Assembly: GCA_903827245.1 (NCBI GenBank)
Contig: CAIKHO010000021.1
Location: 26,144 to 90,143 of the forward strand
DNA from: an uncultured Opitutia bacterium
GTDB lineage: Bacteria > Verrucomicrobiota > Verrucomicrobiia > Opitutales > Opitutaceae
Reading direction: 5' to 3'
Length of the DNA: 64,000 nt
Shown: positions 28,501 through 38,319 of the stretch, one piece after another
How the letters are laid out: each line of letters begins with the position of its first letter
Position numbering within the stretch: position 1 is the first letter of the stretch
The notes under the pieces: model-generated
Seen by the model: only the letters and a program-made list of their open reading frames with translations
What the model was told of the DNA's origin: nothing
Databases searched by the model: none
Program-made: the position numbers and the translations under genes

Positions 28501-30207
28501 GAGCAGGTTACCCTCGGAGCCGAGACGGGTTTCGGCCGAGGTGATGAGCTCCTCGCGGATGCTGTCGATCGGCGGGTTGGTGACCTGGGCGAAGAGCTGC
28601 TTGAAATAATCGTAGAGCAGGCGGGGCTTGTTCGAGAGCACCGCAAGGGGGGTGTCGTTGCCCATCGAGCCGATGGCCTCGACGCCATCGCGGGCCATGG
28701 GAGCGAGAATGATCCGCTGGTCCTCAAAGGTGTAGCCGAACGCGATCTGCCGGTGAAGCAGCGTCTCGTGATCCGGCACGGGCACGGCGGGTACGGGCGG
28801 CAGATCTTCCAGGTGAACGAGGTGCTCGTTGAGCCACTGGCGGTACGGCCGCTCGGAAGTGAATTTCTGCTTTATCTCCTCGTCGCTGATGATCCGGCCC
28901 TCGCCGGTGTCGACGAGGAACATGCGGCCAGGCTGGATGCGGCCCTTCTCGCGGATTTTTTCCGGCGGCACGTCGAGCACCCCGGCCTCGGAGGCCATGA
29001 TGACGAGGTCGTCGGTCGTGACATAATAACGCGAAGGCCGCAGGCCGTTCCGGTCGAGCACGGCGCCGATCTGATTGCCATCGGTGAAGGCGATGGCGGC
29101 CGGGCCGTCCCATGGCTCCATCAGGCAGGAATGATACTGATAGAACGCCTTCCGGGCGTCGTCCATGCTCTCGTGGTAGGACCACGGCTCGGGAATCATC
29201 ATCATCATCGCGTGCGCGATGGGCCGGCCGGCCAGCACGAGCAGCTCGAGCGTGTTGTCGAACATCGCCGAGTCGCTGCCGTGCGGATTGATGATCGGGA
29301 GGATCTTCTGCATGTCCTCGCCGAACAGCTCGGAGGAGAAGAGCGCCTGGCGGGCGTGCATCCAGTTGATGTTGCCCCGCAGGGTGTTGATTTCGCCGTT
29401 GTGGGCGACGTAGCGGTAGGGATGGGCGCGGTCCCAGCTCGGGAACGTGTTGGTGCTGAAACGCGAGTGGACCAGCGCGATCGCGGTTTCCATCGCGGGG
29501 TTCAGCAGGTCGACGAAATACCGGTCGAGCTGATCGGTGGTCAGCATGCCCTTGTAGACGATCGTCTTGTGGGACAGGCTGGGCAGGTACCACGATTCGC
29601 CGCCATTGATGGTCGCGGTGCGGATCTCGCTGTAGGCGCGCTTGCGGATAATGTAGAGCTTGCGCTCGAATGCCATGTCGTCGGTCAGCGACGGGTTGCG
29701 ACCGATGAAAATCTGGCGGATGAAAGGCTCGCTGGCCTTCGCGGTGTCGCCGAGCGACGAGTTGTCGGTCGGCACGGTGCGCCAGCCGAGCAGGGTCTGG
29801 CCCTCGGCCTGGACGATCTGGCCGAAAAGTTCCTCGAGCTTGCGCCGGACGGCGGCGTTGCGGGGGAGGAAGACGAGGCCGGTGCCGTATTCGCCGGGCT
29901 TGGGCAGGGCAATGCGGGCCTTCTTGCACGCTTCCTGAAGAAAAGCATGCGGCATTTGCAGCAGCACTCCGGCGCCGTCGCCCGTGTTGACCTCGGCGCC
30001 GCTGGCGCCGCGATGGTCGAGGTTCCGCAGCACCTGGATCCCCTGCTTCAGGATCTGGTTGGACTTGCGGCCCTTCATGTCCACCACGAAGCCGACGCCG
30101 CAGGCGTCGTGCTCAAACCAAGGATCGTAAAGCCCCTGCTTGGCGGGCCGCTGCCCGGCGGCGCGGTCAGGTCGGCTGTTCAGGGAGGAAGGGGACGGAG
30201 TGTTCAC
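25567..30207 (-). CDS. gltB: Glutamate synthase (NADPH) large subunit
   Basis: Alpha subunit, 1546 residues, making glutamate from glutamine and 2-oxoglutarate. After a 35-residue propeptide the N-terminal nucleophile cysteine is in [16 protein letters not shown] (C36), which opens the glutamine amidotransferase domain. The central and FMN domains follow; the [3Fe-4S] cysteines are visible in [15 protein letters not shown] near residue 1145. The C-terminal GXGXG domain has repeated [21 protein letters not shown] motifs ([19 protein letters not shown]). A complete overlapping frame on the opposite strand is a composition artefact. Confidence 0.96.
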   Translation of the reverse strand: MNTPSPSSLNSRPDRAAGQRPAKQGLYDPWFEHDACGVGFVVDMKGRKSNQILKQGIQVLRNLDHRGASGAEVNTGDGAGVLLQMPHAFLQEACKKARIALPKPGEYGTGLVFLPRNAAVRRKLEELFGQIVQAEGQTLLGWRTVPTDNSSLGDTAKASEPFIRQIFIGRNPSLTDDMAFERKLYIIRKRAYSEIRTATINGGESWYLPSLSHKTIVYKGMLTTDQLDRYFVDLLNPAMETAIALVHSRFSTNTFPSWDRAHPYRYVAHNGEINTLRGNINWMHARQALFSSELFGEDMQKILPIINPHGSDSAMFDNTLELLVLAGRPIAHAMMMMIPEPWSYHESMDDARKAFYQYHSCLMEPWDGPAAIAFTDGNQIGAVLDRNGLRPSRYYVTTDDLVIMASEAGVLDVPPEKIREKGRIQPGRMFLVDTGEGRIISDEEIKQKFTSERPYRQWLNEHLVHLEDLPPVPAVPVPDHETLLHRQIAFGYTFEDQRIILAPMARDGVEAIGSMGNDTPLAVLSNKPRLLYDYFKQLFAQVTNPPIDSIREELITSAETRLGSEGNLLNPEPSACRRIELKWPILTNEEFAKIRRLDRPGFKVGVLPILFRVTRGEKGLAKALEELCVMARRMIEEDETAVLILSDRGVTSEFAPIPALLAIAGLHHYLIREGLRTRVSLVLETGEAREVHHFSLLIGYGCSAINPYVAFETIDGMIQDGLLTNIDHKTACKNMVKAASKGVIKVMSKMGISAIQSYRGAQVFEAVGLRQDVIDHYFTWTSSRVGGIGLDVIAQEVLTRHRAAYPDRVVNGHVLPVGGQYQWRNDGEFHLFSPESIHRLQKAVRTTNYAAFKDYSKIVNDTSKNLCTLRGLLDFKAADAIPITEVEPVEAILKRFKTGAISYGSISKEAHETLAIAMNRIGGKSNTGEGGEDSDRFLPLPSGDSKNSAIKQVAAGRFGVTSEYLVSAKEIQIKMAQGAKPGEGGQLPGAKVYPWIAKTRKTTPGVGLISPPPHHDIYSIEDIAELIHDLKNSNRHARISVKLVAEVGVGTIAAGVAKAHADVVLISGHDGGTGSSPQTSVMHAGLPWELGLAETHQTLVLNNLRSRIAVETDGQLKTGRDVVIAALLGAEEFGFATAPLVATGCIMMRVCHLNTCPAGVATQDPRLRAKFAGKPEHVVNFMRFIAEEVRELMAQLGFRTIEEMIGHVERLEPHKAVEHWKARGLDFSNILYQPDVGPEVGRFCSIKQDHGLEKSLDLTTLLELCRPAIERGEKVIAELPIRNVNRVVGTITGSEVTKKWGAAGLPEDTIRVHFKGSAGQSFGAFMPKGMTFSIEGDANDYVGKGLSGGKIAIFPPANSSFVPAENIIVGNVAFYGATAGEVYLCGMAGERFGVRNSGVNAVVEGVGDHALEYMTGGQVVILGATGRNFAAGMSGGVAYVLDERGDFPKRVNPAMVGLEKLESAAEIAEVRAMIEKHFGYTRSVRAKHVLAAWDQMVPKFVKVMPKDYKRVLACIARAHDQGLTGDEAVMAAFEENARDLSRVGGN

Positions 30208-30302
30208 AAGCGGATCGGATTCAACGGGAGCCTTGAAAAGGACGATGTGTCATGGGCCGCATCTGCCGGCGGCCCGGCAGGTTCGAAGTGGTGATGGGTG
30301 CG

Positions 30303-30341
30303 CAAAAAAAGGGCCGGTCATTCGGTGGAGAGCCGGCCCTG
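30303..30341 (-). terminator. Rho-independent terminator after the glutaredoxin gene
   Basis: On the minus strand AGGGCCGG pairs with CCGGCCCT across a short loop and is followed by seven T residues (read as A 30304-30310 on the plus strand). It separates the glutaredoxin gene from gltB. Confidence 0.88.
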
Positions 30342-30375
30342 TAAAAACTTGGATGGTCTGGACTGGGCGGTCTCG

Positions 30376-30711
30376 TCAGAAGAAGCGGATCGTTTTGGTG
30401 GCCATTTTGGCATGCTCCTCGTCCGAGCAACCCGCATTGGTGGGCGAGTCGGCGCTGGTGTCGGCCGGTTTCACCAGGTCGTTGCTGAGCAGGTAGTTTT
30501 CCACCTCTTCGCCCGAAATGTCGGCCAGCATCACCCCGTCGATCTCGACGCAGGGCGAGAGGGGCTGGCCAGACTTCTGCACCATTTCGGCGTAGTTGGC
30601 GCGGTTGTTGATGATGTCGATGTCCTCGAAGGCGAGGTTGTGCTTGCGCATGATGGCGCGAACGCCATTGGACCAGCCGCATTGCGGCTTGAGATAGGCT
30701 TTGATCTTCAT
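30376..30711 (-). CDS. Glutaredoxin-like protein
   Basis: 111 residues with a thioredoxin-like fold. The redox site is CGWS (C11) in YLKPQCGWSNGVRA, a monothiol arrangement, and the cis-proline loop reads PLSPCVEIDG. The first 80 residues cover the glutaredoxin core; a C-terminal tail of about 30 residues (SPTNAGCSDEEHAKMATKTI) adds another cysteine and a histidine and is unusual. It may shuttle glutathione or iron-sulfur clusters; context does not say. Confidence 0.82.
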   Translation of the reverse strand: MKIKAYLKPQCGWSNGVRAIMRKHNLAFEDIDIINNRANYAEMVQKSGQPLSPCVEIDGVMLADISGEEVENYLLSNDLVKPADTSADSPTNAGCSDEEHAKMATKTIRFF

Positions 30712-30992
30712 GCGATGAGTATGTGTGGGGACGAAAACGGCGCAAGGTATAGGACTGCATTCCCGCCGGGCAAGAGGAAGTTTGGACTTTTTTGGGATCT
30801 AACTAAGCATATGCCATGCACAGCACGCCGTTTTTCTCTAGCCGCATGCGCCGGGGTCACGTATCACGCGGAGGAAGAATGTCCTCGTGACGGCATCATC
30901 GGCCATCCGAACCGCCGCTGGAGCAGGCCCCCGGGAGCTTTGGGGCGTGGTTCAGGGCGGACCATAATGGGCCGCCGATCGCATGATTTTGC
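30712..30992. other. Intergenic region, no gene found
   Basis: About 280 nt between the divergent glutaredoxin and DUF486 genes. No convincing open frame, repeat or promoter consensus was identified. It presumably holds both promoters. Confidence 0.5.
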
Positions 30993-31361
30993 ATGAAAAC
31001 CATCCTCCTTCTCCTCTGCTCCAATATTTTCATGACGATTGCCTGGTACGGGCAGCTCAAATTCAAGTTCCTCGAGGGCAAATCGCTCCTCACGATCATC
31101 CTTTTCTCATGGGCCGTCGCGTTTTTCGAGTATTGCCTCATGGTCCCGGCCAACCGCGGCGGCTACCTGAGCGGTGAGTTCACCGGCTACCAGCTCAAGA
31201 TCATCCAGGAATGCGTCACGCTGGCGGTCTTTGTCGTGTTTGCCTGGGTCGTGCTCCGGGAAAAACTGGCGTGGAACTACGCGGTCAGCTTCGCGCTGAT
31301 CCTCGCCGCGGTGTGGTTCGCCACCGCCTTCAAGCCGGGCGGGCCGTCGGGCGGCCACTGA
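30993..31361 (+). CDS. DUF486 family membrane protein
   Basis: 122 residues, four hydrophobic segments. The start MKTILLLLCSNIFMTIAWYG is the signature of DUF486 proteins, small relatives of the drug/metabolite transporter superfamily. The central AFFEYCLMVPANRGGY and the last helix VSFALILAAVWFATAF fit. Substrate unknown. It is 114 nt upstream of recA in the same direction. Confidence 0.85.
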   Translation: MKTILLLLCSNIFMTIAWYGQLKFKFLEGKSLLTIILFSWAVAFFEYCLMVPANRGGYLSGEFTGYQLKIIQECVTLAVFVVFAWVVLREKLAWNYAVSFALILAAVWFATAFKPGGPSGGH

Positions 31362-31475
31362 TCCGCGGCAAAATCCGCTCCGCGCTTGCGTCGACCATTG
31401 AAAGATTCACGGTCAAAACCACGTTTCTATTTGCGACGGTGACCTCGCATTAACCCTTAATCCATCCCTTCCGCC

Positions 31476-32543
31476 ATGTCCAAAGCCGCTCCCGCCAAGG
31501 CCGCCTCCCCTGCCCCCGCGACCCATGTCCGCGACAAAAACATCGAGCTCGCGCTCTCCGCCATCAGCAAGCAGTTCGGCGAAGGCTCGATCATGCGCCT
31601 GGGCAGCAACCAGAAGATGAAGATCGAGACGCTCTCGACCGGCTCCCTCGCCATCGACCTCGCCCTGGGCGTCGGCGGCCTGCCCAAGGGCCGCATCATC
31701 GAGATCTACGGCCCGGAATCCTCGGGCAAGACCACCTTCTGCCTCAGTGTCATCGCCGAGGCCCAGAAAAGGGGCGGCCTGGCCGCCTTTATCGACGTCG
31801 AGCACGCGCTCGACCCGAAATACGCCCGCGTGGTCGGTGTGAGCCTGGATGACCTGCTGGTTTCCCAGCCGGACAGCGGCGAGGATGCGCTGAACATCAT
31901 GGAGACGCTGATCCGCTCCAACAGCATCGACGTCATCGTGCTGGACTCGGTGGCGGCGCTGATCACCAAGGCCGAGCTCGACGGCCAGATGGGCGACATG
32001 ACCATGGGCAGCCAGGCCCGGCTGATGTCGCAGGCCATGCGCCGCCTCACCGCCGTCGTCAGCAAGACGAACTGCGTGTGCATCTTCACCAACCAGATCC
32101 GCGAGAAGATCGGCGTGATGTTCGGCAGCCCGGAGACGACCTCGGGCGGCCGCGCGCTGAAGTTTTTCTCCTCGGTCCGCATCGACATCCGCCGCAAGGA
32201 CCAGATCAAGACCCCCGAGGGCAAGGTCATTGGCAACCGCACGAAGATCAAGGTCGTGAAGAACAAGATCGCCCCGCCCTTCACCGAGGTGGAATTCGAC
32301 ATCATGTACGACGAGGGCATCTCGAAGATTGGCTCGCTCCTCGACCTCGGCCTCGAGCACAAGATTCTGGAAAAGAAAGGCGCGTGGATCGCCTACGAGG
32401 GCAACCTCGTCGGCCAGGGCCGCGACGCTGCCAAGCAGGCGCTCAAGGAAAAACCCGAGCTGGCCGAGAAAATTTCCAAGGCGATCCTGGAGAAGGTGAA
32501 TGTCACCGGTGGCGCCGTCATCACTGGCGGGAACACCGATTGA
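31476..32543 (+). CDS. recA: Recombinase RecA
   Basis: DNA strand-exchange ATPase of 355 residues, also co-protease for SOS repressors. Walker [11 protein letters not shown] lies near residues 74-83, Walker [12 protein letters not shown] near 150, and the DNA-binding loop L2 region near [19 protein letters not shown]. The start [20 protein letters not shown] has a longer than usual low-complexity N-terminal extension. No recognised SOS box was found upstream. Downstream it converges within 12 nt of the SRPBCC gene. Confidence 0.97.
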   Translation: MSKAAPAKAASPAPATHVRDKNIELALSAISKQFGEGSIMRLGSNQKMKIETLSTGSLAIDLALGVGGLPKGRIIEIYGPESSGKTTFCLSVIAEAQKRGGLAAFIDVEHALDPKYARVVGVSLDDLLVSQPDSGEDALNIMETLIRSNSIDVIVLDSVAALITKAELDGQMGDMTMGSQARLMSQAMRRLTAVVSKTNCVCIFTNQIREKIGVMFGSPETTSGGRALKFFSSVRIDIRRKDQIKTPEGKVIGNRTKIKVVKNKIAPPFTEVEFDIMYDEGISKIGSLLDLGLEHKILEKKGAWIAYEGNLVGQGRDAAKQALKEKPELAEKISKAILEKVNVTGGAVITGGNTD

Positions 32544-32555
32544 TCGCCGCGGCCT

Positions 32556-33086
32556 TCACGGCCCGGGCGTGACGGTTTCGCCGACTTTTTTGCCGAGATC
32601 GCGCAGGTACGTGTCGATGGTCGTGTCGTAGCCGAAAACGAAACGGCCGAGGAATCGAAACACGACGTTTTTTACCTCGCCGTGTTCCGTGATGCGCACG
32701 CGGGCGCCTTCCGGGGCGGCTGAAAATTCATACGTCCACGAGCCGCCATAAGGCAGGTCGTCGTCGTCGATCTTCACCACCAGTTTCTCGGCCAGTCTTT
32801 CCTCCAGCACGACATAGGTCACGGCCCGATGTCCCGCGGCCTCCCGGTAACAGGGCCGCCCGTCCCGCGGCGGCAGCAGTTCGACGCTTTTCAAGCCGGT
32901 GCGCCAGGCCGCCGTGTTCGCAAAATCACGCACCAGGGCGAAAAGCTCGGCCGGCGTTCGATGAAACACGGCCTGACGCGTGGCCTCGTGCTGGCGCGGC
33001 AAAAACGATCCGAGCAGCGCACATGTGGTCACCAGCAAGAACGGCAGAGCAAGCAGGAGGAACAGCCATTTCATGGGTTTATTCAC
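32556..33086 (-). CDS. SRPBCC-family lipid-binding-like protein
   Basis: 176 residues. A hydrophobic N-terminal segment (WLFLLLALPFLLVTTCALLG) anchors or exports the protein, and the rest fits the SRPBCC/START-like helix-grip fold (TPAELFALVRDFANTAAWRT and WTYEFSAAPEGARVRITEHG). The GTG start at 33086 overlaps the MarR stop by four bases; an ATG at 33074 is an alternative. It is probably controlled by the MarR gene before it. Ligand unknown. Confidence 0.72.
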   Translation of the reverse strand: MNKPMKWLFLLLALPFLLVTTCALLGSFLPRQHEATRQAVFHRTPAELFALVRDFANTAAWRTGLKSVELLPPRDGRPCYREAAGHRAVTYVVLEERLAEKLVVKIDDDDLPYGGSWTYEFSAAPEGARVRITEHGEVKNVVFRFLGRFVFGYDTTIDTYLRDLGKKVGETVTPGP

Positions 33087-33541
33087 CGGGATTGAGGTTG
33101 TTTGATTTGGAGATGACGGGCGGCGCGTGCGAGCAGGGCCAGTCCGTCCATGGCCCGCTTGGCCTCGGAGGGCGTGAGTTGCCCGAGAAGTTTCACGACC
33201 CGCCGGCGATCGAGCACGGACGCGCCGGCCATGGCTTCGGCGCCCTTCGCTGTCAGGCGCAGTTCAATCTGCCGGCGGTCGCTGGCGCGAGGGGTCCGGA
33301 CGATATAACCAAGCGATTCCAAGCGTTTGACCGACGCGGAGAGCGTTGAAGCTGACAAGCCCAGGTGTTTCGCCAGTGCACCCGTGACGACGGCCTGATC
33401 GTCGTCAAGATGAGTCAGCAGTCCCGAGTCCTGCGCCGAAAGACGATAAGAGGTGGAAACCGCGCGCACATGGTGGCGGTGGCAGGCCAGATAAATCTGC
33501 GGGTAAAAACGCTGGATCGCGATCACGGGGTCATCGGTCAT
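33083..33541 (-). CDS. MarR-family transcriptional regulator
   Basis: 152-residue winged-helix regulator. The recognition helix and wing read LGLSASTLSASVKRLESLGY and RTPRASDRRQIELRLTAKG, diagnostic of MarR. It is divergent from a MacB-like ABC exporter and overlaps a SRPBCC gene. A palindrome TTCGT-N4-ACGAA lies 30 nt before its start, a candidate binding site. It likely responds to a toxic or phenolic ligand and controls the exporter; this is inference. Confidence 0.87.
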   Translation of the reverse strand: MTDDPVIAIQRFYPQIYLACHRHHVRAVSTSYRLSAQDSGLLTHLDDDQAVVTGALAKHLGLSASTLSASVKRLESLGYIVRTPRASDRRQIELRLTAKGAEAMAGASVLDRRRVVKLLGQLTPSEAKRAMDGLALLARAARHLQIKQPQSR

Positions 33542-33570
33542 TTCGGGCGAGTTTAGCGGTCCGGCAATAT

Positions 33571-33584
33571 TTCGTCAAAACGAA
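33571..33584. promoter_or_regulatory. Candidate MarR operator
   Basis: TTCGTCAAAACGAA is a perfect 5-4-5 palindrome in the 150-nt spacer between the marR-like gene and the divergent ABC ATPase gene, in a position suited to repress both. MarR sites are typically short palindromes of this kind. Confidence 0.45.
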
Positions 33585-33691
33585 GGATCTTCCGGTGGTT
33601 CATTCCTGCTCGGATCTCTTTCGAACCGAGGGTTGGACCGGTTTGCACGTTGCGGCGGGGATGGCCCCGGGCTTGGCTGGTTTTAATTGCC

Positions 33692-34441
33692 ATGCCTCCG
33701 GTCGAACCCAGTTCCCTTGTCCTGCCGGCGGTTGAGCGGGAACCGGTTTTTCAGGTACGTGATCTGGCGCGCATTTACGGCGAGGGCACGGCGGCGGTCA
33801 CCGCGCTGCGGGGGGTCGACCTCGATCTTTTTCCCGGTGAACTGATCGTGCTGCTTGGCGCCTCGGGCAGTGGAAAGTCCACGCTGCTCAACCAGCTCGG
33901 CGGACTCGACTCACCCACGCGCGGGACGCTGCTCTACCGGGGCTGGAATCTGGGCGCGGCCGATGAAGCCGACCTCACCCGTTTCCGCCGCGATGCCGTC
34001 GGCTTCGTCTTTCAGGCCTACAATCTGATCCCGAGCCTCACCGCGCGGGAGAACGTCGCGCTCATCACGGAGATTTGCCGCGATCCCATGGCGCCCGAGG
34101 AGGCGCTCACCCTCGTCGGGCTCGGGGAGCGCATGGATCATTTTCCCGCGCAGCTCTCCGGCGGGGAACAACAGCGCGTGGCGATCGCCCGCGCCATCGC
34201 GAAGCGCCCGGCCGTGCTGCTTTGCGACGAGCCCACCGGTGCGCTCGACGTGCGCACCGGTATCACCGTGCTCGAGGCGATCGAGCGCAGCAACCGCGAA
34301 CTCGGCACGCTCGCCGTCATCATCACGCATAACGCCATCCTCGCCGACATGGCCGACCGCGTCTTCACGCTTTCCGACGGCCGCATCGTGAACGAGCGCA
34401 CGAATGCCCGGCGCGGCTCCGTGAGCGAACTGGCGTGGTGA
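33692..34441 (+). CDS. ABC transporter ATPase (MacB/LolD type)
   Basis: 249 residues. Walker [19 protein letters not shown] is near residue 57, the signature [19 protein letters not shown] near 150 and Walker [13 protein letters not shown] near 173. The LolD/MacB lineage works with FtsX-like permeases, which matches the next gene. The ATG at 33692 is preferred to an upstream frame start at 33650. It opens a three-gene group with an ABC3 permease and a membrane fusion protein, a tripartite export system lacking a local TolC-like outer-membrane gene. Confidence 0.92.
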   Translation: MPPVEPSSLVLPAVEREPVFQVRDLARIYGEGTAAVTALRGVDLDLFPGELIVLLGASGSGKSTLLNQLGGLDSPTRGTLLYRGWNLGAADEADLTRFRRDAVGFVFQAYNLIPSLTARENVALITEICRDPMAPEEALTLVGLGERMDHFPAQLSGGEQQRVAIARAIAKRPAVLLCDEPTGALDVRTGITVLEAIERSNRELGTLAVIITHNAILADMADRVFTLSDGRIVNERTNARRGSVSELAW

Positions 34442-34448
34442 ATTACAG

Positions 34449-34535
34449 GAGACAGTAGACAGGAGACAGCACCGACCATGAACGATCATCATCACCTTTC
34501 CCTTCCGTCTCCTGTCTCCCGTCCACTATCCCCTG
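34449..34535. repeat. GGAGACAG-type inverted repeat before the ABC permease
   Basis: Left arm 34449-34470 (GGAGACAGTAGACAGGAGAC) is complementary to right arm 34507-34535 (GTCTCCTGTCTCCCGTCCAC onward). Both arms are made of short GGAGACAG units. It fills the gap between the ATPase and the permease genes. Confidence 0.8.
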
Positions 34536-34557
34536 AGGCGCCTCGGGCGTCTGGAAC

Positions 34558-36924
34558 ATGAGCCTGCTCGACCGCAAGCTGCTGCGCGATCTCCGGGCGC
34601 TGAAGTCGCAGGCGCTGGCGGTCGCGCTCGTCATGGCCTGCGGCCTCGCGATGATGATCATGACGCGCTCGCTCATCCTCTCGCTGGAGACGGCGCGCGA
34701 CACCTATTACGGGCAGAATCATTTTGCGGAGATCTTTGCGCGGCTGAAGCGGGCGCCGAACGCACTTCGCGAGCAGCTGGCGGCCATTCCCGGCGTGGCG
34801 GCCGTGGAGACGAGCATCGCGATCCAGGTCACGCTTGATGTGCCGGGCCTGGCCGAGCCCGCTGTGGGCCTCATCAACTCATTGCCCGAACGCGGCGAAG
34901 CCCGGCTGAACCGGCTCTATTTTCGCAGCGGCCGGCTGCCCCTCGGCCAGACCACGCACGGCGAACTTGCCGTCAGCGAGGCGTTCGCCGATGCGCACGG
35001 GCTGAAGCCGGGCGACACGCTCGCCGCCATCCTCAACGGCACCAAGCAAACCTTCCGGCTTTCCGGCATCGCCCTCTCGCCCGAGTTTGTGTTCGAGGCG
35101 CCGCCGGGAGCCGCGCTGCCGGACAACAAGACCTATGGCGTTTTTTGGATGCCCTACCGGGAACTCGCCACGGCCTTTCAGCTGTACGGCGCCTTCAACG
35201 CCCTTGCGCTGACGCTGGCGCCCGGCGCCTCCGAGGGCGCGGTCATCGCCGCGGTCGACCGCCTGCTGGCACCCTATGGCGGGCGCGGCGCCTATGGCCG
35301 GGAAAACCATCCGTCCCACCGCCGGGTGGAGGACGAGATCCGCGTGCTGCAGGGGCTTTCCGTCGCGTTTCCGCTCGTTTTCCTCGGCGTGGCCGCGTTC
35401 ATGACCAATTCGGTGATGAGCCGGCAGATCGCCCTGCAGCGCGAACAGATTGCCATGCTCAAGGCCTGCGGCTTCAGCAACGCGCAGGTCGGGGCGCACT
35501 ATTTCAAGTTCTCGCTCGCGATCGTGGTGGTGGGCGTCGCGCTGGGCACGCTGGCCGGCGTCATGCTCGGGCGCCGCCTGGTGGAGATGTATCACCTGTT
35601 CTTCCGGTTCCCGCGGCTTGAATTTCTCCTCGATACGCGGGTGCTTTTCGCCGCGGTGTTCGTGAGCGCGCTGGCGGCCTTCGCCGGCGTGGCGGGCGCG
35701 GTGCGTCGCGCGGTGCGACTTCCGCCCGCCGAGGCCATGCGACCGGAGGCACCGGCCAGCTACCGCCCGGCCTACGCCGAGCGGCTGGGGGCCGCGCGCT
35801 GGTTCACGCCTTCCTTCCGCATGGCGCTCCGCAACATCGAGCGGCGCCCCGTGCGCGGTGCCCTCACCTGCCTGGCGCTTGCGCTGGCGACGGCCATTCT
35901 CATCGTGCCGAACTCGTTTCGCGATGGGATTGGCCATGTGATCGATTTCCAATGGGACATCGTGCAACGGCAGACCGTCACCATGTCCCTGGTTGAGCCG
36001 GGCCCGGCGCGCGCGATCGCCGATTTCCGGCACCTGCCCGGCGTCGTGCTGGCGGAGCCGTTCCGCTATGTGGCCGTGGAACTGCGCGCCGGGCCGGTCA
36101 CCCGCCGGCTGCTGCTGCAGGGCCTGCTTGAGCGCGGCACACTCAACCGCGTGATCGACGCGCATTCGCAGCAGCTCACCCTGCCCGCCCGCGGCATCGT
36201 CATCTCCGGCAAGCTGGCCGAGATTCTCCACGTCAAGCCGGGTGACGAGGTGATCGCGAAGGTGCTGGAGGGAGAGGAACGCGAACTGGCCGTGCCGGTG
36301 GCCGGGCTCGCCGAGGATTTCGCCGGCACGGCGGCCTACATGGAGCTGCACGCACTCAACCGGCTCCTGCTCGAGGGCGACCGCATCAATGGTGCGCACC
36401 TCGCGGTGGATGGCAGCCGGTGGGACGAATTTCTCCGCGCCACCAAGGCCACGCCGCGCTCCGCCGGCGTTGTGATTAAAAACCTGATTCGCGAGGGCTT
36501 TCGCAAAACCACCGCGGAGAGCATCGGCCTCCTCCAGAAAATGTACATGCTGTTCGCGACGATCGTCGCGTTTGGCATCATCTACAACAGTGCGCGCATC
36601 TCGCTCTCCGAGCGCGCGCGCGAGCTCGCGACGCTGCGCGTGCTCGGCTTCACCCGGGGAGAAGTGGGCGCGGTCCTCGTGGGCGAACTGGTGCTCCTCA
36701 CGCTCGTGGCGCTGCCGCTTGGCCTCGTGCTGGGCTCGGGCTTTGCGAGCGGGATCATTGCGAGCGTGAACACCGAGACGGTGCGTCTGCCGCTGGTCCT
36801 CACCGCCTCCAACTACGCCTTCGCCGTGCTGGTCGTCGCGCTGGCTTCGGCGTTGTCGGCGCTCTTCGCGGCCCGCAAGCTGGCCGAGATCGACCTCGTG
36901 GGCGCGCTCAAGGCGCTCGACTGA
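34558..36924 (+). CDS. ABC transporter permease, FtsX-like (ABC3)
   Basis: 788-residue permease. One N-terminal transmembrane helix (LAVALVMACGLAMMIM, about residues 21-37) is followed by a periplasmic MacB-type domain, a first FtsX core near residues 270-390, another helix near 440, a second soluble domain and a second FtsX core near 660-785 (MYMLFATIVAFGIIYNSARI; FTRGEVGAVLVGELVLLTLV). Two FtsX cores in one chain is the duplicated form. It works with the preceding ATPase and the following fusion protein to export an unknown substrate. Confidence 0.9.
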   Translation: MSLLDRKLLRDLRALKSQALAVALVMACGLAMMIMTRSLILSLETARDTYYGQNHFAEIFARLKRAPNALREQLAAIPGVAAVETSIAIQVTLDVPGLAEPAVGLINSLPERGEARLNRLYFRSGRLPLGQTTHGELAVSEAFADAHGLKPGDTLAAILNGTKQTFRLSGIALSPEFVFEAPPGAALPDNKTYGVFWMPYRELATAFQLYGAFNALALTLAPGASEGAVIAAVDRLLAPYGGRGAYGRENHPSHRRVEDEIRVLQGLSVAFPLVFLGVAAFMTNSVMSRQIALQREQIAMLKACGFSNAQVGAHYFKFSLAIVVVGVALGTLAGVMLGRRLVEMYHLFFRFPRLEFLLDTRVLFAAVFVSALAAFAGVAGAVRRAVRLPPAEAMRPEAPASYRPAYAERLGAARWFTPSFRMALRNIERRPVRGALTCLALALATAILIVPNSFRDGIGHVIDFQWDIVQRQTVTMSLVEPGPARAIADFRHLPGVVLAEPFRYVAVELRAGPVTRRLLLQGLLERGTLNRVIDAHSQQLTLPARGIVISGKLAEILHVKPGDEVIAKVLEGEERELAVPVAGLAEDFAGTAAYMELHALNRLLLEGDRINGAHLAVDGSRWDEFLRATKATPRSAGVVIKNLIREGFRKTTAESIGLLQKMYMLFATIVAFGIIYNSARISLSERARELATLRVLGFTRGEVGAVLVGELVLLTLVALPLGLVLGSGFASGIIASVNTETVRLPLVLTASNYAFAVLVVALASALSALFAARKLAEIDLVGALKALD

Positions 36925-36941
36925 ACGGCCGTTATTTTTCC

Positions 36942-38240
36942 ATGAATCCAGTCTCCCCGCCCTTTCCCGCCGCAAAAAAGACCGGTGCCCCCGGCTGGCG
37001 CCGACGGCTGCCGCTCCTCGGCGCCGCCCTGCTCGTGCTGCTCATCGTGGTCGGCCTGTGGCCGCGCGCCGTGCCGGTGGAAATGGCGACCGTGACGCAT
37101 GGCGCCCTCGTGGTGACGGTCGACGAGGAAGGCATGACGCGCGTAAGGAACCGCTATGTCGTCTCGGCGCCGGTGGCCGGCCAGCTCCGCCGCATCGACT
37201 GGAAGGCCGGCGCCGTGGTGGAGGCGGGGCGGACGGTTCTCGCGGTGCTTGAGACCAGCGGGGCGGATTTCCTTGATGCCCGCAGCCAGGCCCAGGCCGC
37301 AGCGCGGGTGCAGGCGGCGTCCTCGAATCGTGAACTGGCGGCGGCCCAGCGGGAACGATCCCGCGCGACCCGCGCCCTCACCCAGGCGGATCTCGGGCGT
37401 TACCGTTCGTTGCTGGAAAAGAACACACTCTCGAAGCAGGAATTCGACGTGGTGCAGATGCGGGACGCGACTGCTGCGCAGGACGAGCGCGCGGCGGACT
37501 TCGCGCTGCAGGTGGCGGAGTTTGAACTCCAGCAGGCGCAGGCCCTGCTGGTGCGCGGCCAAACGGCGGTGAATTCGAGTGGTTCTTCGCAGGCCGGCTC
37601 CGGTCCGGTTGTTCCCGCGGGCAGTGCGGAGCCGTTGATTATCACCTCGCCGGTGAGCGGGCGGATCCTGCGGGTGTTTCAGGAAAGCTCGCGTGTTGTG
37701 CCGGGTGGTTTCCCTCTGCTGGAAGTGGGCGATCCGGCCGATCTGGAGGTGCGCGTAGAGGTGCTCTCGCGGGATGGCGTGGCGATTAATCCCGGCGCCC
37801 GCGTCATGCTCGAACAATGGGGCGGTCCGCAGCCCCTCGAGGCGCGGGTGCGGCTGGTGGAACCGTCGGCGTTCACCAAGGTCTCCGCGCTCGGGGTCGA
37901 GGAGCAACGCGTCTACGTGGTGGCCGATTTCGTCGATGCCTTTGACCGGCGTCCCACGCTGGGCGACAGCTATCGCGTGGAGGCGCGCATCGTGACATGG
38001 GAGGGCGCGAATGTGCGGCAGGCGCCTGCCGGCGCGCTTTTTCAACGCGATGGCGGCTGGCAGGCCTTTGTGGTTGAAGGAGGCCGCGCCCGGCTGCGCC
38101 CGGTCAAGGTCGGCCACACCAATGGATTCAAGACGGAGATCACGGGCGGCCTGGACGAAGGGGACCGCGTGATCGTTTATCCCGGGGACAAGGTGATGGA
38201 TGGCATCCGGGTTGAGCCGATTGCCGTGACCGGCGGTTGA
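36942..38240 (+). CDS. HlyD/MacA-like membrane fusion protein
   Basis: 432 residues. One N-terminal transmembrane segment (LLGAALLVLLIVVGLWPRAV, about 19-38), then the lipoyl-like half YVVSAPVAGQLRRIDWKAGA, a coiled-coil hairpin rich in A/Q/E/R (AAQRERSRATRALTQADLGR), the second half, and a beta barrel. It is the periplasmic adaptor of the ABC exporter; the gene is 17 nt after the permease. The ATG at 36942 is the first after the permease stop. Confidence 0.88.
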   Translation: MNPVSPPFPAAKKTGAPGWRRRLPLLGAALLVLLIVVGLWPRAVPVEMATVTHGALVVTVDEEGMTRVRNRYVVSAPVAGQLRRIDWKAGAVVEAGRTVLAVLETSGADFLDARSQAQAAARVQAASSNRELAAAQRERSRATRALTQADLGRYRSLLEKNTLSKQEFDVVQMRDATAAQDERAADFALQVAEFELQQAQALLVRGQTAVNSSGSSQAGSGPVVPAGSAEPLIITSPVSGRILRVFQESSRVVPGGFPLLEVGDPADLEVRVEVLSRDGVAINPGARVMLEQWGGPQPLEARVRLVEPSAFTKVSALGVEEQRVYVVADFVDAFDRRPTLGDSYRVEARIVTWEGANVRQAPAGALFQRDGGWQAFVVEGGRARLRPVKVGHTNGFKTEITGGLDEGDRVIVYPGDKVMDGIRVEPIAVTGG

Positions 38241-38319
38241 AACCCGGAAGACCGAAGCGGAAACATAGCCCGGCGTTTTGACTTGGCGCGGACGGGGGCC
38301 GCGCGTTGGTTCACGGCGG

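Noticed and set aside
25651..30294. A very long open frame on the plus strand opposite gltB, about 1547 codons
   Set aside because: It is the mirror of gltB in high-GC sequence and encodes no recognisable domain; gltB has clear catalytic and cluster motifs.
30712..30992. Possible small genes in this gap
   Set aside because: The short frames have poor composition and no start signals.
31362..31475. LexA or SOS box upstream of recA
   Set aside because: No CGAAC-type, GAAC-N4-GTTC or CTG-N10-CAG palindrome is visible, though the verrucomicrobial SOS box may differ.
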